From Larimichthys crocea (lineage: Eukaryota; Chordata; Actinopteri; Sciaenidae): a stretch of 64,000 bases of DNA. This document shows, piece after piece, positions 23,973 through 35,420 of the stretch (positions are counted from its first letter, which is position 1; each line of letters begins with the position of its first letter). The DNA lies in contig NC_040028.1 in NCBI RefSeq assembly GCF_000972845.2, positions 12,992,244 through 13,056,243 of the forward strand, read 5' to 3'. The translations under genes and the position numbers were made by a program. The notes under the pieces are model-generated. The model did no database searches and was not told the DNA's origin. It worked only from the letters and a program-made list of their open reading frames with translations.

Positions 23973-24727
23973 TCACAGCTCCATGATTTTTCTGATGGAG
24001 GCCACAGTTGCTTTCAGAGCTCCCCACTCTAAGTGGTGTCGGTATTCGCCTTTCTCCAGCAGGTACTGACGACCAGAGAAGTTGGGATGTTCAAAGAAAA
24101 TCCAAGAGCCCTCCAGAACCTTGCAGGAATGGACTTCATGCCTGGGCCACTTCTCTTGGAAAGACTTCATGCTGTCTGTCGCCTCCAAAGATTTGCCATC
24201 GAAGTTTGGCCGGTCAAACAACTGCAGCTTGCATGGGCCTTTGGCCTGAAACCAGAGCAGTCAAACAAATGTGATGTATGAGAAATATTTATTTTTTCTT
24301 GCTACTTTTGTTTGCCAACTTACATTTCTGATGATCCTGCAGGATCTGACACAGTCATTGAAGCCCATCCAGTGGCGGTAGTCATCGTACTCCCCTGGAC
24401 CAATGACATACTGGTAGCCTGTATAGTTGTTGCGCTCGTACAGAACCCACCAGCCACCTTCTACCTTGACCGAGTTGCAACGGTGGATGTAGCCATCCAG
24501 ATTAGCTGAGTCCCCTTTGCAGTCGTAGGACTTCCCCTGGAAGTCCCGGTCCTCGTAGAACACAATCTGGAGAGAGATTAGAGAAGAACAGGATTAAACA
24601 CTATCTGCATCTGTGTTTGCACATTTGCACTGACAAAACAACTGACATCTCTGTTTCCTGTATACAGAATCAGCTTGTGCAATGATAAAAACACAGTGAA
24701 AATACTGATAATTCTCACCTTCTCCAT
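23973..24727 (-). CDS. crygs: Gamma-crystallin, S-type, intact (three exons)
   Basis: Lens structural protein of 174 residues, predicted to be a soluble monomer of two beta-gamma domains in fibre-cell cytoplasm. Exon 1 (24719-24727) is ATGGAGAAG with donor GTGAG. Exon 2 (24324-24566, 81 codons) holds Greek keys starting IVFYEDRDFQGKS and GGWWVLYERNNYTGYQ. Exon 3 (23973-24245, 90 codons plus stop) holds CKLQLFDRPNFDGKS and EGSWIFFEHPNFSGRQ, and ends SIRKIMEL. Both buried Trp pairs are kept, and the HSCKVLEG and GEYRHHLEWGA stretches resemble vertebrate gammaS, so S-type is preferred; the fish MX group is the alternative. All splice sites are canonical and the frame is open. TATA is at 24771-24780 and the polyadenylation signal at 23927-23932. 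It is near-identical to the deletion-rich copy at 16693-17435. Confidence 0.88.
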
Positions 24728-24770
24728 CTGTGGTGCTTAAAGTACTAGACACCGTATCAAACACACTACT

Positions 24771-24814
24771 CTTTATACATGGCAGAGACAATACAACCAA
24801 ATGCATGCTTAGCA
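24771..24814 (-). promoter_or_regulatory. Promoter of the S-type crystallin: TATA with upstream Maf-like and SOX-like sites
   Basis: On the minus strand a TATA box (ATGTATAAAG, 24771-24780) lies 44 bases before the ATG. Upstream are an ACAAT-type SOX-like core (24788-24794 on the plus strand) and TGCTTAGCA (24806-24814), which has the outer TGC...GCA of a Maf response element. The TATA position is convincing; the two factor sites are inference. Confidence 0.5.
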
Positions 24815-25805
24815 GTGCATGTAAGTTATTACAGTTCAAATATTCATCTAGAGTCTTCCCATTGTTCTTACTCACTGAATTGCTATTCAACACACAATGG
24901 TTGTTTAGCAGTGCCAAGTATCGAAACTTCACTGCTCGATCCAAACGGAGCTGAACTGCTGCAATGAATGTGTGTTAATGCAGTTTCATGTAGGCTATAA
25001 ACTGATGACACTGTAATGCAAACTTACGTAAGACAAAAAAATATAATTTCCCATTTATTACATTTGGTTTTGTTATATCCTTCTGGTTATACTGGACTTA
25101 CTGGAAAAATAACTCAATAACCTGTATTCTTTTATCACTATATTTTGTAATGTTTTGCACAACCACTTTAGCTCTACTGTCTGTGGATCGTCCCATTCAA
25201 GTATTACAATACTTAACTACAATATACGCACAGGGACTGAGCCATGGCATGAGGCACATGTTCTTGATTTCTAAATCTAAATTCTCTGTTTATGTTTTAA
25301 GTTAAGTTTTGACTCCAGATAATAACAAGTGATAATCATAATGTATTTGCACTATAATAAATGAAATCCACCTATATGGACAACGAAAAAAATGTCTGAA
25401 TGCTACTGATATTGTTATGATTAAATATTCTTAGTCACCATTAAACAGACCATCATTGTCTGTTGTTTGTCAGTCTATATTTGACATCCTTTAGCAACAC
25501 AATGTACACCACCATGAAATATGATTCAGAGTCTTTTCAAAAGACTATTTTATTTATTTTTTTATTTCTCTTATTATAGAAGTGAATAGTAAAATCAGTA
25601 TTACCATCAACTGTGCTTAAATCTTATGATGGTATTAAAAATAATAAAATTAAAAAGTTATTATAGTTTAATATAATATATTTATATTTAGTACAATATA
25701 TTTCATATATTTCTTACATTTGCAACAAGTTATTTTTTTACTGGTACAGATATTAGAGTTATACTACAAGTTTATTTTGTGCATGATAATAACTTTAAAC
25801 ATAAA

Positions 25806-26500
25806 CATTTTACCTATATCACAATCAATGTTAAATCTGTCCAGACATCATTATGGCTCACTGACCGGCAATATGTTGATGTTTTTAGCTTTTAATGTCT
25901 TGCTAACATTTTGTAGTGTTATTAGTCATCTTGTACATTTCACAATTTTATACTATATAGTACATAAAGTATGTTTTTCTTCTAATAAAATGACACATTA
26001 TGAAATTTGCAGATATTTTACTGACAAAACTCACTCACCAAAGCTACTACAGAGGGAATTGTAAAATACCATATAGAAAAAATACCTTTGGGCAATTAGC
26101 CTTTTCTTCTTGCAGCAGGCACCCCCCGGCATCCGATCTAATCGAAAACAGTGGTATTTTTTGCTTTTTGTCGTGTGCTTCACTACTTTGTGTTTTCTTC
26201 GTGTCTCTTGTGTTTATGTTTTGTGTTCCTCTTTGTCTGTGTGTGTGTATATATTATATTATATATATTATATATTATATATATTATTATTATCAGTAGT
26301 ACACTTAGTTCCCGTTCGCTGACGCCAGCTTTGGAACGCCGTCTTCCAGCGGATTCCCTGCCAAGTCTCGTGACGGAGAGACCCCCCCTCCTTCTCCCGG
26401 GCGTGTCTATTTTTTACTGTAACTCCACCCATTCATGTAATTACAGGGTATGACCAGAGATGGCCTTCTCTCACAGAACTTTTTTACAGTTGTTCTACCT
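25806..26500. other. No gene seen; AT microsatellite
   Basis: AT-rich, single-copy sequence with a GT tract then a TA microsatellite (about 26240-26295). A short GC-rich part (26310-26410) precedes the composite element. I see nothing coding. Confidence 0.5.
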
Positions 26501-29500
26501 GGAGATGGCGTAGCTTACACACACCTCGTTAGCATCTCGTTGCTCAACCTTTTTTGCACTTACGGTAACAGGCTTATTGGTCTCCCAGTGTCACAGATCA
26601 CAGAGCGGAAAATGCAGCTGGTTTGACTACTGCATACTCTACAGTAGCGTTTATGATTGGCGTGTTCATGAATTGAAATTAAATTTAAGTGTTGTTATAT
26701 CTAACATGTCAGCATCACCAAATCAACAACATCTAGTCTGTTCTGTCTTTACTATGGTGGGCATTATGCGTGCTGTGTTAACGTGCTGCGTTAAGGTGAG
26801 ACTCTTCCAGGCGATAAAAAAATATCCACCATTAATCTATTCTCAAAACTGTTCCAGCCTTTGAGGTCGTTTTGACTTTTTTTCTCTTTTGTTCGTTTTT
26901 GTTTTCTTCGCTGTAACTCTGTGGAGTCCTGATCTCTAGCAAGTTGTTTTTAGAAAGTTTTAGAAGTTTTTTCAGCTGCCTTGGTTTACTCTCCGGGAAG
27001 CTACAAGGGTCCCTGATGGCATCCCCGACAGCTTCAATGAGAGACTGCTCCGAGTGGAAGAGGCAGTACAGGATCAAGGAGTGTCTGCAAAGGTTGGCGA
27101 GTCCCCCACCACCAACAACACAGCAGCGCCCAGGTGCCAGACGTCGGCTGACGTTCGGAGAACACTCCAGGGACCCACTCTCCCAGCTCCAGATCCCGTG
27201 GCTCCATGTGCTGTCCGCCGGACGTGGCAGTCAGAGCCCTACCTGCCGAACGGGAGAGGAATTTTTAGACTGTGCCAGACGCGACCGCCACATACGCTGC
27301 CAGTGTGTTCATGGCGCTAACCCCATTTGAGGTTTATAAGTGTTGGGGGAAGAACGTGAATTGGAGCGGCACCAACGGCAAACGGCCACTGCCGGACAAT
27401 TTAAAAGAACGAGTGCACCAGCACGTTTCCCAGCGCTTCCCGAACCTGTCTGGGGACCAGTGGCAAAAGGTCCGGAACCGAATAAACGAAAGACTCAGGA
27501 GTCCCCGAAAGGCTGATCCAGAGACGCAGCGCGCTGGCTTCAGTCGCTGAAGGACATTTGCCACAAAGTTGTTGTGAATTGTGTATATACAGATATATAT
27601 ATAATATATTTATATATATATATACATCATAGTTATTGTTTCATTATAAGAAGTGTTATTATACGTTGTGTTTTGTTTGATTTGCATGCGTGCCTGTGCA
27701 CTTAAATATAACAATTGCAAAAAGATTCTTGCATCATGGAGTTTTCTTTACGCCTGTGTTTAACAGAAACGTGTGCCATCATCACCACATCCATCATCAC
27801 ACATGACGGTTTCATAAGCGTATACTGCAAACTTTATTAAAACCAAACATACTTGACTTATTTCACACCGATTCACCCATAATTCTTCCATTTACGCTTT
27901 ACGCCATTTAGCTATGGTCACTGTTTAAAAGACATCCTCCAGGTATTCGTGACTACACATTGAGAGTTAATGAGCTCACACACGTCAGCACAAATGATTG
28001 AATGGGGTGGGTGAACGTCAAATTAGCACAATACGACCGTTTGGGTTTTTGTTTTGTAAAATCTTCGTTTGCATTAAAACACAGGTCTCTCAGTCCGAAC
28101 TTCTCCTAATATATGTCTCATCATCACATCACCACATATGACGGTTTCATAAGCGTATACTGCAAACTTTATTAAAACCAACTAACTTGACTATTTCACA
28201 CTTGATTCACCCGTATATCTTTATTTACGCTTTACGCCATTTAGCCTATGGTCACTGAAAGGAGCCATTCATGTTCATGAGCACACTCCAATCACAAGGC
28301 TCTGTATAGTACACAGTACTCATACACAGTACCAGCTGCATTTTCCGCTCTGATTTGCGTGACACGTGGGGGGGGGGGGGGGGGGGCCCATGAAGTGCAA
28401 ACAAAAGGTTGATACCTACATAACAAAGGGCTTCCAAAGGGCTGTTAATCACCAGGTATTCTCCCTTTTTAAATGGCGTCTCACAACGATCAAACTGTGA
28501 TCAAATATCAATAGGAGGTATATTGCTGTTGTTATTCTTCAATTCTTTTTGCAATTTTTAAGGGTTAGTTTGTTGTTTACTGCGTGAGCGGAGAGAGTGC
28601 CGAGCACAGAGAGAGACGCTTCAGTAATTTGTAAAGATTAGTGGTGGCCATAGATACTGTAGATTAATGCGCCAATGCCGGCCCGGCATTCGATCAGCTG
28701 TTCCCGGAGTAACACGAGAAAACTCCCTCTTTAATGGCGTCTCACAACGATCAAACGTGACAATATAATTCAACGGAGGTATTATTGCTGTTGTTATTCT
28801 CTACATCTTTTTGCAAATGGAGGACACCGCGGCAGTGGAATAGACGTGACTTTTAGAGAAAAACGCTCGTCTCTGCACTCTATGTCGCGCACAACAACAC
28901 CAGCCCTCCCCTCCAAATAACTGTTAATTAAAAAAATAAACTCTCGCTTGTATCTGCAGGTCTGACAGACAGCCTGCAGCCCTGAACTGTCCGAACCGTT
29001 TTTTGTAACTTTTTAAGGGTTAGTTTGTTGTTACATGCAGATGAGCGAGAGAGAGTGTGCGCGAGCACAAGAGAAGGCGCTTCAGTAATTATGTAAAGAC
29101 TATGGGTGGCCATAGATCAGGGGTTGGGAACCTACAGTACAGTACTCATTCCGATAGTTTCTGAAGTGTCCTGCTGGGTTTTAGTTCATGCTGGAGGGAG
29201 CCAGACCCCGGTGGTCTCCTTGCGCCCAGCTTTCGACAATCAATTAATGTTATGATATATTTTATTTATTATTGGTTAACTGTTTACCAATCAACAACAT
29301 CTAGGTTATTCTGTCCTCACTGTACATAATTACTGAAGCTCTTCTCTCACGCACTCTCTCTCTGTCGCTCCCTCTTAATCTGCATGTAGTGAAAGCCACA
29401 GCTGGACATCAGTATCCATCATACTGTACAGTATACTGTACTATCAATATGGCCACTATGGCGTTCAGAGGAATCAGAAATCGAATGTGTTTCATACTGC

Positions 29501-30028
29501 AGGCTTCAGAAAGCATCAAACAGATATACCTTAAAAAAACAGTTACGGCGGGGTTTTCTTTAATAACAAGTTTATGTTGGCATGTTGTTGTGTTGGCGTG
29601 ACATGGAGTTGCGGCTCAGTATTATCTATCACAACTGTTTTTCCCCATCAACCAATCCGTGGAATACTTGGGGCTGTGGGGGGCGATATGAAGGATCATG
29701 ACCTTTGCACCCTAACCACAATCCATGACTGTGCTCTGTCTCAGCTGATCGGGTCACCCGCTCACCCCAGCATATCTGTTCAGATGTGTCTTAGTTTAGA
29801 CAGTCGACGGTGAGAGCGGAACATCACTGCTCCTCCCCGTGGACAAATGAGGCATTGCAGCTGGTTTTCACACAGACTGCTTAGGGGCGTTTCCAGTCGG
29901 CCCTCACTGACTACTTCATCGCGGGGGATAATTTCGGTACGTGCCAGCCAAGGACCTGTGACGGACCTGTGACGGACCAGCCACGGTCCCGTCATGGTTC
30001 CGTCACGGAAACACGGAACTTTTAAGTT
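26500..30028 (+). mobile_element. Composite DNA-transposon-like region with internal duplications
   Basis: The right terminus (about 29755-30028, ending gttgctacatctgt) recurs in inverted orientation at 62572-62870. Further inward segments also match the 62.9-64 kb region, so this is a repeated element of several kilobases. It contains a BEN-like reading frame (27272-27550). Two direct internal duplications are visible: 27796-27930 with 28135-28260, and 28462-28665 with 28727-29120 (the second copy with an insertion). A run of 19 Gs lies at 28368-28386. A short tandem of ctgtgacgga lies near 29957-29979. The left boundary and superfamily are not resolved. Confidence 0.5.
27272..27550 (+). pseudogene. 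BEN-domain-like reading frame, probably from a mobile element
   Basis: Ninety-two codons with a C-terminal part reading ALTPFEVYKCWGKNVNW, GTNGKRPLPDNLKERV, VSQRFPNLSGDQW and RINERLRSPRK. This spacing of aromatic and basic residues resembles BEN domains, DNA- or protein-binding modules that also occur in fish transposon proteins. Upstream sequence (26944-27330) has a different open frame with a proline-rich stretch and RRRLTFGEHSRDP, so the original protein may be frameshifted. No start codon or promoter can be assigned. I cannot tell a cellular BEN gene fragment from a transposon passenger; the repeated surroundings favour the latter. Confidence 0.45.
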
Positions 30029-30029
30029 G

Positions 30030-30038
30030 CTACATCTG

Positions 30039-30070
<32 letters not shown>

Positions 30071-30100
30071 ATTATATATATATATATATATAATATAAAT
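30030..30100. repeat. TA microsatellite
   Basis: Alternating TA for about 65 bases between the composite element and the retroviral LTR. A second TA tract lies at the other end of the retroviral fragment (32950-32990). Confidence 0.9.
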
Positions 30101-30845
30101 TGTTGTGGGTGTCAAACCACCCCGAATTCTGTAGACCTGATGTAGAGCAGAGAGATATTGAGTTTAAAGAAGACAAAGACAAGTACTCCAGTTTAACCTG
30201 TTGCAAGAGGGAGAACACAGCTTTGACAACTCCGCAGTCTGTCACCATCACGCCCAGCTGAGTTCTGAGCTCTCTCTGGCTCCAGCTAGTTTATTAATCA
30301 CACAAAGTTACATATTTGTTATTATCTTCATACAGGGTAGTCTGCTGAGTTCAGCCGATGCCCGGGTGTGTGTGTGTGCTCTTTTCTGGGACCATCGTGT
30401 CCTTGGGTACACTCCGTGCCTAGATTCAGATGCTTTGTAACAGTTTTAGTTGTGCTCACACACTACCTCAGGCGTGGGATTGCACTCAGACACAAACTGT
30501 AATCTGCAAAAACACTCTGCTGGTTATACACACTTAAAAGCAATAGTTCAACTAATACACACGTTTAATATTCTTAAATGATTATTAGGCCATTCAGATA
30601 ATAAATACACAATAGTAAGATGTTTCGTTTCTGCTTTCAGTTCTAACCAAGGGGAGTCTCCTATTTCTCTGCTTATCTGCTCGTCTCTCTCTCTGTGTGT
30701 AGGCCTTGAACCTGCAACTCCTGCAAAACACTTATACTAGTTACACAACACTCAAAAGCAATATACTCTGTGTGACCTTATACTTACCCAGATCCATTTA
30801 ACACACATCATTTTAATTAATCAAACATTATTATACATTTCCACA
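30101..30845 (-). mobile_element. 3' LTR of an endogenous retrovirus
   Basis: On the minus strand the segment starts TGTGGAAATG and ends CACCCACAACA, giving TG...CA ends over 745 bp. Immediately upstream on that strand is a polypurine tract, AAAAGGGGGAAT (30846-30857 on the plus strand), the usual primer site next to a 3' LTR. No matching 5' LTR is seen in the window. Confidence 0.7.
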
Positions 30846-30857
30846 ATTCCCCCTTTT

Positions 30858-32950
30858 GATCTCTCCAAAAGAGATCAATTTACATGTTGTTTTCCTGGAT
30901 CTAACATTTTACTGTGAGTGTCCCCCTTTTTGCATGGAGATCTACAATTTTGGGTGGGGAGCTCACAGTAAATCCAGAGGATGATAGACACAATTACAAT
31001 AGAGATAACAATCAAAACCACTACTAATGGGGAGGAAATGTGGGTATGCATTTACGTATTAAAAAACCAACACTTTTGTTTTACGGTTAATAAAAATGAA
31101 ATTGAGTAAAATAATATGCAAGCAAAACCTTCTGGTTGATAAGACCTTTTTCTATCTCTGTGTCCTAGGCGGTACCACCCCTAGGAGAGTTTGCAACCTT
31201 ATTTATGGCTATATCAACTCTTTTAGCAATGTGCGACGATGATTAATAACACATAGGTGAGTAAATGATAAAGATAAAAAGAAAGTTATAGTTGGATGAA
31301 TAATAAAACTGAACACGATGCCTCTTGAAGATCTTCTTTCTTCGACCCCCAGGGGTAACTGCCCTGGAGCCTAGGTCACCACCAGGGGATATTCTGCCCC
31401 TTTTGTTGAGGTGGGATCTGTTTCTGAGTCAGCCGACTCAGTGCTCTTTTCTGGAGATTCGTCTGGATCTCGCTCAAGGAACGCTGTGGCTCTCAGCTGC
31501 TGCGCACTGGCTCCAATGGAACCAGGTGTCTCCTTTTCCCCTCGGCGGACGGCGTGGGAGGTTCTCTCTGTCACCTGGAATGGTCCTGTCCACCTTGGCT
31601 CCGACCACTTCCTCTTGATGACCCTTAGCAGGACCCACTCTACCTCTGACGGTGGAGTATGTTGTCCTCCTTCCTGCTGGCTTGTGACCTGTTGGAGAAT
31701 GCTGACACCAAGCTCTGCAGTTCGTGAAAATAAGCTTTAGAGGTTAGATTCTGATCATCACATGTAGCAAGAGAGGGTCTGGAATGTGGTCCGGGGAAAG
31801 CCCTCCCCGTCTGCAACTCGTGTGGGGTAAACTCGTGGTTTGATTTACTAGGCTTCTGATAGATATCAGAGCTAGCGGTAGAGCATCTAGCCAATTTAAT
31901 TTTGGTCTGTGCACAGATTTTGCCCAATTTGACTTTGACAGTTTGATTCATTCTTTCCACTTTACCTTGTGATTGAGGATGATATACTGTACCAAAAGCG
32001 TGTTTGAGGCCCAACATGGCCTCTACCTTCTGGAGATCTTGGTTCTTAAAATGGGTGCCATTACTGACCGATCTTCTCAGGAAAACCATGTCTGGGGTTA
32101 AATTTGTACATTGTTCACATGTTTTGATATCAAGTACTGAGCCATGTCTTTAAGAAACGTGCCACCAGTTATCAAGATTCTCATTATCTGTGCTAGCCTA
32201 CATATCCCACCCCATGAGCTTTCCATGGCGTCTGTCTTAGTCCTGGAGGTAAAATGGGTCGGCCGTCTGGTCCTCTCCATAGTCCGTCTGTCTCTGTGCA
32301 CCCTCTGGCTTTCCACAGTGACTTGTCTTGGGGAGACGCCTTATTTTGTAGTTCGATTACTCTGGTCATGTCGATTTCGGGTTGTAGCTCAGTCTCTGAA
32401 CACATAAGTACAGTCTTTTCTGTCCTGTCAATGTACCCTGCTGTCTGTTTTGCTGCTTGGTCAGCTGCGTCGTTTCCCTGTTTCACTCTGTCTGTCCCTA
32501 CATTATGTCCTTTACATTTTATGACTGCTACTTTTTTGGGAAGCAACAATGCTTCTCCCAATTCTTTCATCTCAGTCTCCATGTCGATTGGTTTGTTACC
32601 TGCTGTCAGAACATCTCTCTCAACCACTGCCCTAACTACATGCATGCTCCTGCTGCGTATGCTGAGTCTGTGTAGATGTTACTTCCGTTCCTTCTCCTAG
32701 TCTGAGTGCTTCAATGACTGCCACTCCTTCTGCTCTTTGCGTCCAGAGCTGTAAATGTCTCTGAGTTGACGTAAGCCACCACACATGTGTTGTCAGGACG
32801 TTAACTGGTGACCCATGACATGTGTGCAGTTTTTTGTATTAGCTTTGCTATCCCTGCCGCGTGTTGTGTGCACTGGGTGTCTTTTTCCCATACTGTCTAG
32901 CATTACACTATTGTACATCAGTATTATCCTATTCCCTTTTCTCTGGAACA
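30858..32950 (-). pseudogene. Endogenous retrovirus, 5'-truncated pol remnant (RNase H to integrase)
   Basis: On the minus strand, frames from about 32900 down to 31640 resemble the end of reverse transcriptase and RNase H, followed by integrase. Visible marks are CKGHNVGTDRVKQGNDAADQ in RNase H and YHPQSQGKVERMNQ in integrase. Several frame changes and stops break it. Only about 780 bases separate integrase from the polypurine tract, too short for a full envelope gene; a short basic tail of integrase and little else is seen. Gag, protease, most of reverse transcriptase and the 5' LTR are missing. The fragment is flanked by TA tracts at both ends. It is an old, inactive copy. Confidence 0.75.
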
Positions 32951-33510
32951 GATTATATATATATATATATGTAATATAATATATATAGACTGCAGATGAA
33001 AATGTTACAGCCTGTATGGCTAAATCTGGTACATTTAAATCTCAAGTGCTTATGTTAATAAATGTGCATTGTTTGTCCTTAAATGAACAAATAAACAAAC
33101 AAAGCCATTGAAGTTTCAGGTAAATTACGAAGAAAGAATACAGACAACAATATTATGTGTAGGAAATTTTTCTTTTTATTTGAATGCGACACACGGTTCT
33201 GGGGAAAAAGCAGGTAGGAGGCTCAAGGGTTCTTGACTCTTAGCCTTTTTGAGCTCCGGACATTTTGAGTGACTCAAGAATTTACTTACGATCGTGGAAC
33301 TTCTGTGACAGGAGGCCCCTGGAATTCTTTGAAACTTTTTAGTTGTGTTAGAGATTCGGAACTATGGGGTTCTGGAACTTGTGTTGTCTGCTGCCAGCAC
33401 TTATGTTCTTTGTAAGTTGGGGTTCTGGATCTTGATAATTTTTAGAATTCTAGAACTTTAGTTGTCTTAGCATTCAAATAACTGCAGAGCCTTGCATGGC
33501 CACTGCTGTT

Positions 33511-34704
33511 CTAGAACTCTGTGATCATGCAGAAGGATCCCACAGCAGGTGAGGTAGCACCCCAGTCTGTATAGTTGCGGTACTCGCCACGTTCCAGGAA
33601 GTGCTGTTGTCCCTGGTAGTTGGGCAGCTTGTAGAGGACCCATGCTCCATCCATGACCACACATGAGTGGAACTCTCTGAACTTGAAGGCTTCATAAACC
33701 GATGGGCAATCCGCAATGCACTCTATCATTTGGCCTCCGAAATCCTGCTTGTTGTAGAATCGGATCTTCCAGAACTTTCCATATACCTTTAAAGAGTTAG
33801 AGAATTAAAATTAATGAAATTATGTTTGCATTTAGTATCTGAATAATTTATTGACTGACCTATTTTTGTTCTCTCATTTACTTTGAGATTTCAAATGGCT
33901 TTCTTGGCTCTTTTCCTAGTTTCCTTCAATACTTGATCCCTGCTGCCAAATTGCGAGCCTTTTATCTCTCCTTTTTGTCTGTTGGTCTTTGACTGATTAC
34001 TGCTTGGTTGGGGCACTCTGTGGTATTTCATGGGAGCTGAACACTCTCTTGCAAAAAATTAACCCAGAACTGTAAAATGGAATCATGCTGTGTCCCTGAT
34101 TTTATGTAGACTACTATCAAATTTGATTTACTGTATTGTGTTTGGCAATCTATAGCTTATCCCAGCTTAATGAAACTGCTGCATTAACAATAGATTGACA
34201 TAAATATGACAATCATTACTAAAGAATGATTTTTAAAGCTTTGTTACTGGTTGGTTATGTTACAAAAAGCATCTAGGTATTTTTGAGCTTACATTTTTGA
34301 TAGAGCGACATGACTTGATGCTATCATTGAATCCCATCCACTGTTGGTAATCAGGGTATTCCCCAGAATTCAAGACGTACTGATACCCAGTGAAGTTGGG
34401 ACACTCATACAGGACTCAGCAGCCACTCTCCACCTTAATGGAATTACAGTGGTTGAAGTAAGAGCATAGGTCAGGGCAGTCAGTGCTGCACTCATAGGAA
34501 ATTTTTTATCCTCGAAGAACACAATCTGAATGGAAGAAAACAAAAAGTCAACAAAAAGTTATCTCAGCACTGTAATAAATACAACAAAAGCATGTTGCTG
34601 GGTCTAACTGCCATTAAAATGACAAAAAACATTGTATATGCACTAGAGTCCTCAAAGATATTAAAAAACTTTAGAGAATAGCATTTGCTCCTTACCTTCC
34701 CCAT
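33511..34704 (-). pseudogene. crygs: Gamma-crystallin, S-type, disrupted exon 2
   Basis: Exon 1 (34696-34704) reads ATGGGGAAG with donor GTAAG. Exon 2 (34293-34525) has correct splice sites but is 233 bp, 10 short. The loss removes the FQGR part of the first Greek key and shifts the frame. In addition TGA (34416-34418) replaces the conserved Trp codon in the second Greek key (SGC-stop-VLYEC). Exon 3 (33511-33786) is fully open: it reads KIRFYNKQDFGGQ and DGAWVLYKLPNYQGQQ and ends SFCMITEF, close to gammaS (GEYRNYTDWGATSPAV). TATA (34746-34752) and a polyadenylation signal at 33175-33180, giving a 340-base 3' UTR, are present. Two independent lesions in one exon favour a young pseudogene over sequencing error. 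Confidence 0.8.
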
Positions 34705-34745
34705 TGCTAATGATTTTGCTTGCCTCCGCCTCAGCTGTGACGTGG

Positions 34746-34820
34746 TTTATATCGAAACGCAGAATGTGCACACTGGGGAAAGCTATTGTCATCTAAATTA
34801 GCTTGATTTGCATATCAGCA
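34746..34820 (-). promoter_or_regulatory. Promoter of the 33.5 kb crystallin: TATA, SOX-like, octamer and Maf-like sites
   Basis: Read on the minus strand from upstream: TGCTGA (34815-34820), the perfect octamer ATGCAAAT (34806-34813), GACAATAG (34783-34790, SOX-like) and ATATAAA (34746-34752), 42 bases before the ATG. SOX and octamer factors acting together with Maf are known for lens crystallin enhancers; binding here is inferred. Confidence 0.5.
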
Positions 34821-34859
34821 AAATAGTTTAGTCAAGTTTGATTTCCCTTTGTCCACACA

Positions 34860-35420
34860 TGGCCTCATATCAAAGAACTGCCAAACTCCCTCCAAAAACG
34901 TATAAGACCAACAGCCACAGCCAGACTTAATGATAAATGTATGTATTGTTTCCACTGAGTTCCTACCTATCAGATGATTATTTGTGGTATGTTATGTGGT
35001 CTCTATCATCAAGGAGAGTCTTTATTGAGTAAAGTGTCTTCATTTTGCTTTTTCACAAGAGAATAAGAGAATATTATCATGATGGTTGGAACTGTGATCT
35101 TACCTTAAATGCCATATTTCATACTTAAACATCTTGCTTGTGCTAGTGATGCACCAGTGTGCTATTTTATCAAATAGACCATTTGGTTACAGGTTGTCAG
35201 TTATACAAGAGAAAATGATGAACCTGAAGGATTACAGGACTCCAACAATCAAATGTGTTAGACTACATTTGTCCTTTTGGCTCTTTCACCTCTATATGAC
35301 ACATTATGGACACATATGGATGCATATTACATTTATGTCTATTTCATTCAACTGTACAGCTTTCTCCATATTGAGAGTGAGTGCCCACTCCTCAGTGAGG
35401 ACCTCACAACAGATATTCAC
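34860..35420. other. Intergenic stretch, no gene seen
   Basis: AT-rich sequence between the divergent minus-strand and plus-strand crystallins. No exon-like or repeat structure was recognised before the hairpin at 35421. Confidence 0.5.

Larger units (their letters stand above)
18650..25805. repeat. Duplicated 7 kb block, copy B (clean)
   Basis: Partner of 11617-18485. It begins with the same TATA tract and acacactgaac sequence and ends at aactttaaacataaac, where the copies part. Copy B is longer at most mismatching positions and its crystallin is fully open, so it is the better sequence. Confidence 0.9.

Noticed and set aside
26151..26453. 100-codon hydrophobic frame at 26.2 kb as a membrane protein
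   Set aside because: Much of it is translated GT and TA microsatellite; no start context or family similarity.
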